Made by a program: the position numbers and the translations under genes. This document shows positions 58,547-64,000 of a stretch of DNA of 64,000 nt, piece by piece. Below the pieces are notes generated by a model that worked only from the letters and a program-made list of their open reading frames with translations, made no database searches and was not told where the DNA came from. Within the stretch, counting starts at the first letter, position 1, and each line of letters starts with the position of its first letter. This DNA is from Protopterus annectens (taxonomy: Eukaryota > Chordata > Ceratodontiformes > Protopteridae). Location: assembly GCF_019279795.1 (NCBI RefSeq), contig NC_056730.1, forward strand, positions 614,517,890 to 614,581,889. The letters run 5' to 3'.

Positions 58547-61447
58547 GGTTCATAGGTTCATAGGTCCATACTAGGCTATCTGCCCTAGGGCATTTATAAG
58601 CATAGCCAGAGTGTATTTGGCTTTCGCCACCCATTTTAAATTAATTTTGCTATGCCCTTTTTCGAGGTTAGTATACTGCGCCTCTGTCTAACAGTGACAC
58701 AGAAGTGATACCCGGGGTAAACCTACGATCTCCCATTCACTCATAAAGATTCCTCTTGAAGAGAGTCAATGAAGGACTCTGCCTAACCTGGACTGGGATT
58801 GATTTTATTCCAGAGTGAAGGGAGCCTCTGAGTTATGAATCTGTCCCTCCAGCATGTCCTATTTATTTCAGTGCTGAGGTTCAAGTCGAGTGCGCAGCTG
58901 GATGGGATTTGGATTTTCTGAGGTGCAGCATGTCCATTAATTCCAGGTTGGACATGGCTTTATACGTCAGGCACAGATCGCCTCTGAGCAGGCGGTATGC
59001 CACTGAGTAGAGCTGGAGTTTCTTTAACCGGGCAGCATATGGCGTCTGTTTGAGCCCTTTGATCCTCTTGGTGAGGTACTTTTGGGGTCTTTCCAGTTGC
59101 TGCAGGTGTCTGGTAAGGTGCATCCCAAAAGGGGCATTGTACTCAATTATGGGCCTGATGAGGGATGAGTAAAGAGGCACGATGACCTCCCCTGATCTAG
59201 ATGTGAATCCCTTCATGATTAGGTGGGCTATATAAAATGTTTTTCTAACCACTTTTGCCACTTGCTTGTCAAATGAGAGATTGCTATCAACTTGGGTCCC
59301 CAGGTCCCTAATTACTTCTTCCGTACTTAATGGATTACCACCTATGTGGTAATTTGTGGGCACTTTGTTTTTGCCAAAGAGGATTACTATACACTTTTTG
59401 GCGTTTAGCATGAGGCCATGGCTCTGGCACCAGTTGTCTGTTTCTATGAGGCCCTTTTGGAGGATGTTTGTGTCGGCTGGAGAGTCAATTATGGCACCCA
59501 GTTTGCAGTAATCTGCGAACTTGGTCAGCCACAGTCCTTCCGTGTTGGCCTGTACCTCCAAGAAATATATACCGAACAAGAGAGGTCCCAGGACTGAGCC
59601 TTGTGGGACACCACTTGTAACTGGTTTGGAGTCTGACATAGCTCCAGCAATTCTAACCATGTGGGTTCTGTCCTTGAGCCAGTTTGCTACCCATCTAGTG
59701 ACAGGGGTTTATATTTAAGCTGGTGAGCTTATCTATAATGCCCGAGTAGTGGGGTATTGTATTGAAGGCTTTTGTGAGGTCCAGGTAGGCTGTGTGGACC
59801 ACCTTCCCCTCGTCAATTGCCTTGGTGACTGTTTCAAAGAAATTGACCAGGTTTAAGAGGCAGGATCTGCCCTTAACAAAGCCAAACTGAGTAGGATCCA
59901 GTGTCTGTAGGTCCCCAATATCTTTATTTATGAGGTCCATGATGATCCTTTCCATAGCTTTGCAGACAAAGCTAGTCAAGCTTTTGGGGCGATAGTTTCC
60001 AGGATCCGTTGAGGCACCACCTTTGTGGAGAGGGACCACTGTTGCTGTACGCCACTCTTTGGGTACATATCCTGTAGTAAGGCTGAGATTGAACAGTAGT
60101 TTTATTTTTGGGTTTAGCTCTTCTTGGAGTTCATGTAGGACGCAGCCTGGGACACCGTCTGGTCCCATTGATGCTGTGTTTTTTGCTTTGGAGTGGCGGC
60201 TCTTACCTGAGCATCTGAGATTTTTGGGGGGGGCAGCACTCTGCTGGGATAGATATTTGCCCTTTTGGTGGGGAGGGGGGGAGTTTGCGCTGAACCTGTC
60301 AGCTAGGATGTTGGCAATGTCTGTGGATTCGGTGTATTTTTTGTCATTTTGGACTAATTATGAGCATATCTGGTAATTCCCACCCAGGTTCCTAACATAA
60401 CTAAAGAAAGCCTTGTGATTATCCTTAGTGTCCTGTGCAATTTTTCTCTCGAAGCTGACCTTAGACAATTTTATGAGTGCCTGTAGTTTTTTGCTAATAC
60501 TGGTCAGAGATGCCTTCCCTTTTTGGGATTTTGCTCTATCATGTAGTAGCTTCCTCCTTCTATTGTATAGTTTGTTTATGGCTGGGGTCCACCAGACAGG
60601 ACACCTGCCTTTGGAGGATTGGGTCTTGGTTTTATTTGGGATTGCATGATCCATGCATTCCTGAAGGTGTTCATAGAATGTTTATAAAGGATTCTGCGGT
60701 CTGGGCGTATTTTCCACAGGCCGGGCTTTGAAGGATTCCACCTCGGTTTTGAGGAGTGTGAAATTTGCTTTAGAGAAGTTTTTCACTGTGGTTTTCTGGG
60801 CAGGGGGTGGGGTCGGGATGTGAATATCCAGTGAGATTAGTTTATGGTCTGATCTTACCAGTGAGGGATACACTTCTGGTCTGGAGCATAGAGTCCCCAT
60901 GTTGGTGATGATCAGGTCCAGTATGTTTTCTCCTCTTGTGGGAGTGGTAGCAAGTTGTTCCATAGCATTTGAGTTTATAAATTCTAGGAACCTTTGGGCT
61001 AGGGTGTTGGAGCCAGAATAATGCTCCCAGTCTATGTTTGGGTAGTTGAAGTCGCCCAATATAATGGTGTTTGGAGAGACCTTCATATTTTCTAGTGTTC
61101 TCAGGAAGGCCGAGTGGGGTTCCTGGTTTTGGGAGGGTGGTCTGTAGCAGGCTATAAACTGGAAGGCAGTTTTACCCACTGTTGGTTGCACATGGATAGT
61201 CTCTGATGCTTTGTGCTGTGCCACCAACCTGGAGGTGTGGGTATCTTTGACGAATATTGATACTCCCCCTCCTTTTGTGGTTCGGTCCAAGTTTTGGGGC
61301 CGAAAAGCATGGTATGAGGTATAACCTGGTAGTGCTGGTGTGCTCTCGGGAGCCTTGAACCAGGTTTCTGTTACTGCACAGATATCGATGTTCTCCATGC
61401 TAAGGAGAGTTTCGAGTGCATGCATCTTGAGGTTTAGACTTCTGGCA
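58547..61447 (-). mobile_element. 5'-truncated CR1-like LINE (B4)
   Basis: 3' octamers at 58,547-58,570 (plus-strand ATAGGTTC repeats), then the 3' UTR with GGCTATCTGCCC, ORF2 from about 58.88 kb, ending at the start of the endonuclease (NARSLNLK) at about 61,447. It lies inside the possible H3 intron in opposite orientation. Confidence 0.9.
58881..61440 (-). pseudogene. CR1 ORF2 of copy B4, few breaks
   Basis: Endonuclease (60.68-61.43 kb): VTETWFKAPEST, GGGVSIFVKD, FIACYRPP, ILGDFNYPNIDW and VRSDHKLISLD. Connector with CPVWWTPAINKLYNRRRKL (60.36-60.65 kb). RT (58.88-60.17 kb): VVPLHKGGASTDPGNYRP, YLDLTKAFNTIP, SGVPQGSVLGPLLFGIYF. The catalytic F-A-D-D reads F-A-D-Y (59,508-59,520), losing the second Asp. 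Frame breaks near 60.66, 60.2-60.36 and 59.7 kb. Similarity to the 28 kb copy is high, so it is one of the younger insertions. Confidence 0.9.
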
Positions 61448-61573
61448 TAATCATATTAATGATTAGTATTATTGACTGTAATTATTCAAGACTGATGCAG
61501 GATGGGGAACGTAAGAGAATAAATTAGGGACATTCTGTAAACTCAGGGACAGGTAAGTAGTATAGTGGAATGT

Positions 61574-61576
<3 letters not shown>

Positions 61577-61648
<72 letters not shown>
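61577..61648 (+). repeat. (TG)n microsatellite
   Basis: About 36 uninterrupted TG units, shortly before a splice acceptor. Confidence 0.95.
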
Positions 61649-61650
<2 letters not shown>

Positions 61651-61703
61651 GTTAAGCAATGACATACAGGTCTTAAAGTGTGTTTCTTGTTTTCCCCTCA
61701 CAG

Positions 61704-62320
61704 GTGGCGAGGTGGGTCAGGGTCCCTCCTGCAGGCAATCTGATGTTGGTGTCCATACAAACACTGAAAATGATGATAGGTGTGTTGAGGCACAGGCAGT
61801 GTTGTCAGGGACTGAGGTTGCGCTATCGTATGACATCCCACTTTTATCCACCCCATCCCCGCACACAGTCACAATGCCTATACATACCCCATCACCAGTG
61901 GCCATAGCTGAGGGACAGTTGGCGGTTGGTGGCATGGGACAGGACAGTGTGGTATTTGTGGCACATGTGTCTGGACACAGCAGCCATAGCCAGATGTCCA
62001 GCAGGGTACCACATAGGCAGATGTACAGGTATGTTCATTGGAGGGCTGCTGGTCATCATGCACCTGACAGACGTGCCACATCTGGTTCCACCAGATGCAT
62101 GTTTTAAGCCATCATGGAGGTACAGGCACATATGGAATGGTACACCAGACAGGCTCTGAGGCTGCAGAGGGCTACTCATTCAGCTGTTACTGATAACATC
62201 CGTGATCTTCCAGGTTCCCTCCATTATTTTTCAGAGGTCATGGATAGACAGTCTGGTGATATGGTGGGAATCCTCGACCATGGAATGTCCGTGCTCGATC
62301 ATATGGTGGGAGTGGTGTGA
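61704..62320 (+). CDS. Myb/SANT-like gene, downstream exons (H3)
   Basis: Acceptor TTTTCCCCTCACAG at 61,690-61,703. The exon continues in phase with the 55,144 donor (G + GT, giving AGGEVGQGP). Acidic and Pro/Thr/Ser-rich text runs to a CAG|GTATGT donor after 62,028. A second open piece, 62,114-62,320, encodes a helix-rich C-terminus (AHMEWYTRQALRLQRATHSAV and a VMDRQSGDMVGILDH stretch) ending in TGA, typical of the C-terminal coiled-coil of these proteins. The junction between the two pieces is not resolved: the obvious acceptor does not keep the frame, so a frameshift is possible. Confidence 0.5.
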
Positions 62321-64000
62321 CAGCCACGTGAACATAGGCCCAGCAACACCAACAGCTGGAGGTTGACATGGACGTGCAAGAACACCAAGCTGCTCCCGTA
62401 GTGGCAGTACCAGCCCCAGCACTGCAGGGCGGGCACTGTCCACATCACAGCAGGCCATGTGCATGTGGCCCTTGCCAGTTCCAGGAGGAACTTGGATAAA
62501 GCGGACATATGTCTTCATCAGGGGAGAGTACCATATTGTTGCTTGTAGCTGGTCATGCCCATGGAACCCCTGGCAGGAAGAGTTCTCATGTCCATGGCCA
62601 TAGAAGGTGAACTGCACACACTGCCAGGTATGATCTGCAGCTGTCCAACAGATATCTGTATAGGGCAGCCACATGGCAGAACTGTGTGCATGCATACTCA
62701 CACACAGTACAAACACAGCTAGGGTATCCCCATACCTACACACACCACATCACCATGGTCATATCAATGATGAAACCCCTCACTCACACACATGGTGTCA
62801 AATGTATGGCTCCGCCTAGGTCTCTGGCAAACGAACAACATACCCTGTGCATATGATGATATCTCTGCCACATCCCTGTCATCCATAACATCGATACAGG
62901 GACAGGCTAATATGGTTCTGATGCACATGGTGATTGTACTACTCTGTACCAATGTAATGCTGTGTAACATGTTGTCAGCAGTAAAGTTTAATGCTTACAT
63001 GTCAGGAAGTGTAGCTGTCCAGCCATGATGCATTATAGCTATTATTATCACTCAGTGCTTGTGGTCTTCATAATGTATTCCATTTGTAATGTAGGTGTCC
63101 ATGTATCATCAGGAGGATGGTCTGCTGTTGTATCCAACAAGGGGTATGGCACTGTGGTGACACCTTGGCTGTGCCATATCCTGGGTATAGGTGAACACAT
63201 GTCACAGGTCTGTATAACAGTTACTGCATGTGCCACATGGCTGATAGGTCTGTGGGTGGTGTATATAGGTGAGTGCATGGTGGCTGCTGTCAGCAGCCCT
63301 TCTACAGTGGACAATGATAAGTGTACTGGGAGGTACACACTGCATATTTGTGTATAACACACACATATGCTTTGGTGTTGGTGCAATACACAGAGAATAC
63401 TGTACACATGGATGTATTGTAACCTATGTAATTCCACCAGACCAGAATAGGCACAACTACACATTGGTAAATAAGCAGTCTGCTAGTTTAATGTCATTGA
63501 CTTTGGTACTGGCAGGGTATATGTCCCCTTCCTCAATGTAGTGCAATCCTCACCTCAGTAAACATAGGTGTGCTGATGTTGGTGGCACAGCCCTACACTT
63601 TGCTGGGTGAGAGGTGCTGCTGAACCACGGATAGTGTGATAGACAACTATGTAACCTGTTAACATGAACTGTACAGTATTACGGCCAGCTAAGTGGAGGG
63701 ATACACTCAACAGTAACAACAGTGATGGTGGCTGTGTCCACAAGAGCCACACCCAGCTATATATACCAACCCCAGTATCGCTGCACACCTTTAGATTGGG
63801 GGAAGAGGGCATTTACACATCTACCACTAGTTGTGATGGAATGTATTTCCACAGGATGATACCTGTGAAATGTTAGCATATGCCAGGCAGTTCTCGGACA
63901 GATGACCACCTGGGACTTGTATATTCTGCAAATGGAAGTAAATTCCTTCACATACACACACACTCTTACTTGGCAACACTGGGACTAGACCCCATACTTA
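62321..64000. other. No gene seen
   Basis: Mixed-composition sequence. Short open frames on both strands lack motifs or splice support. Confidence 0.4.

Overview
This is eukaryotic, almost certainly vertebrate, nuclear DNA from a repeat-rich genome. The reasons are: no bacterial-type operons; intron-bearing exon fragments; long (TG)n and (TA)n microsatellites; tRNA-derived SINEs; and dense non-LTR (CR1-like and L2-like) and Penelope-like retroelements. A SINE at 35.9 kb resembles tRNA-headed SINEs common in fishes, so a large, TE-loaded fish or lungfish/amphibian-type genome is my best guess. The species cannot be named from the window. No complete intact host gene was found.

Four repeat systems account for most of the window. 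(1) CR1-like LINEs have a zinc-finger plus SGNH-esterase ORF1, an APE endonuclease/RT ORF2 and a 3' end of CCTATGAA octamers. Copies: 2.78-6.9 kb (-), 28.06-35.22 kb (+, the most complete), 38.7-41.0 kb (+), 58.5-61.45 kb (-), plus old fragments at 12.9-13.65 kb, 15.7-16.5 kb and 17.5 kb. (2) L2-like LINEs end in a GGAGCTTTTCTCC-type tail plus (TAAA)n. Copies: 7.77-10.31 kb (-), 17.29-20.52 kb (-), about 21.0-24.9 kb (+), and tail-only copies at 0.3 kb and 15.9 kb. (3) Three Penelope-like elements (RT plus GIY-YIG nuclease, hammerhead-like motif near the 3' end): 10.68-12.08 kb (+), 32.15-35.15 kb (+) and 46.94-51.27 kb (-). (4) A family of intron-bearing Myb/SANT-like genes, probably the accessory gene of a Harbinger-type DNA transposon: remnants at 1.5-2.8 kb, 41.96-45.2 kb, 53.7-54.7 kb (-), and 54.73-62.3 kb with a possible 6.6 kb intron.

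The insertions are nested and can be ordered in time. A Penelope element sits in the 3' UTR of the 28-35 kb CR1 with a 12-bp target duplication. A SINE sharing the CR1 3' tail interrupts the 17-20 kb L2 reading frame. An L2 tail interrupts a fossil CR1 at 15.9 kb. The most striking structure is 25.33-28.06 kb: two tandem arrays (2 x about 467 bp, then about 2.8 x 644 bp). The second carries one TATAAAAA box per unit and runs directly into the CR1 ORF1, resembling the promoter monomers of mammalian L1 but on a CR1-type element.

The rest is AT-rich intergenic or intronic DNA with microsatellites (12.6, 16.9, 36.8-37.0, 45.9-46.5, 53.1-53.7, 57.8 and 61.6 kb) and local duplications. Every retroelement reading frame except most of the 32-35 kb Penelope ORF is visibly broken, so most copies are dead.
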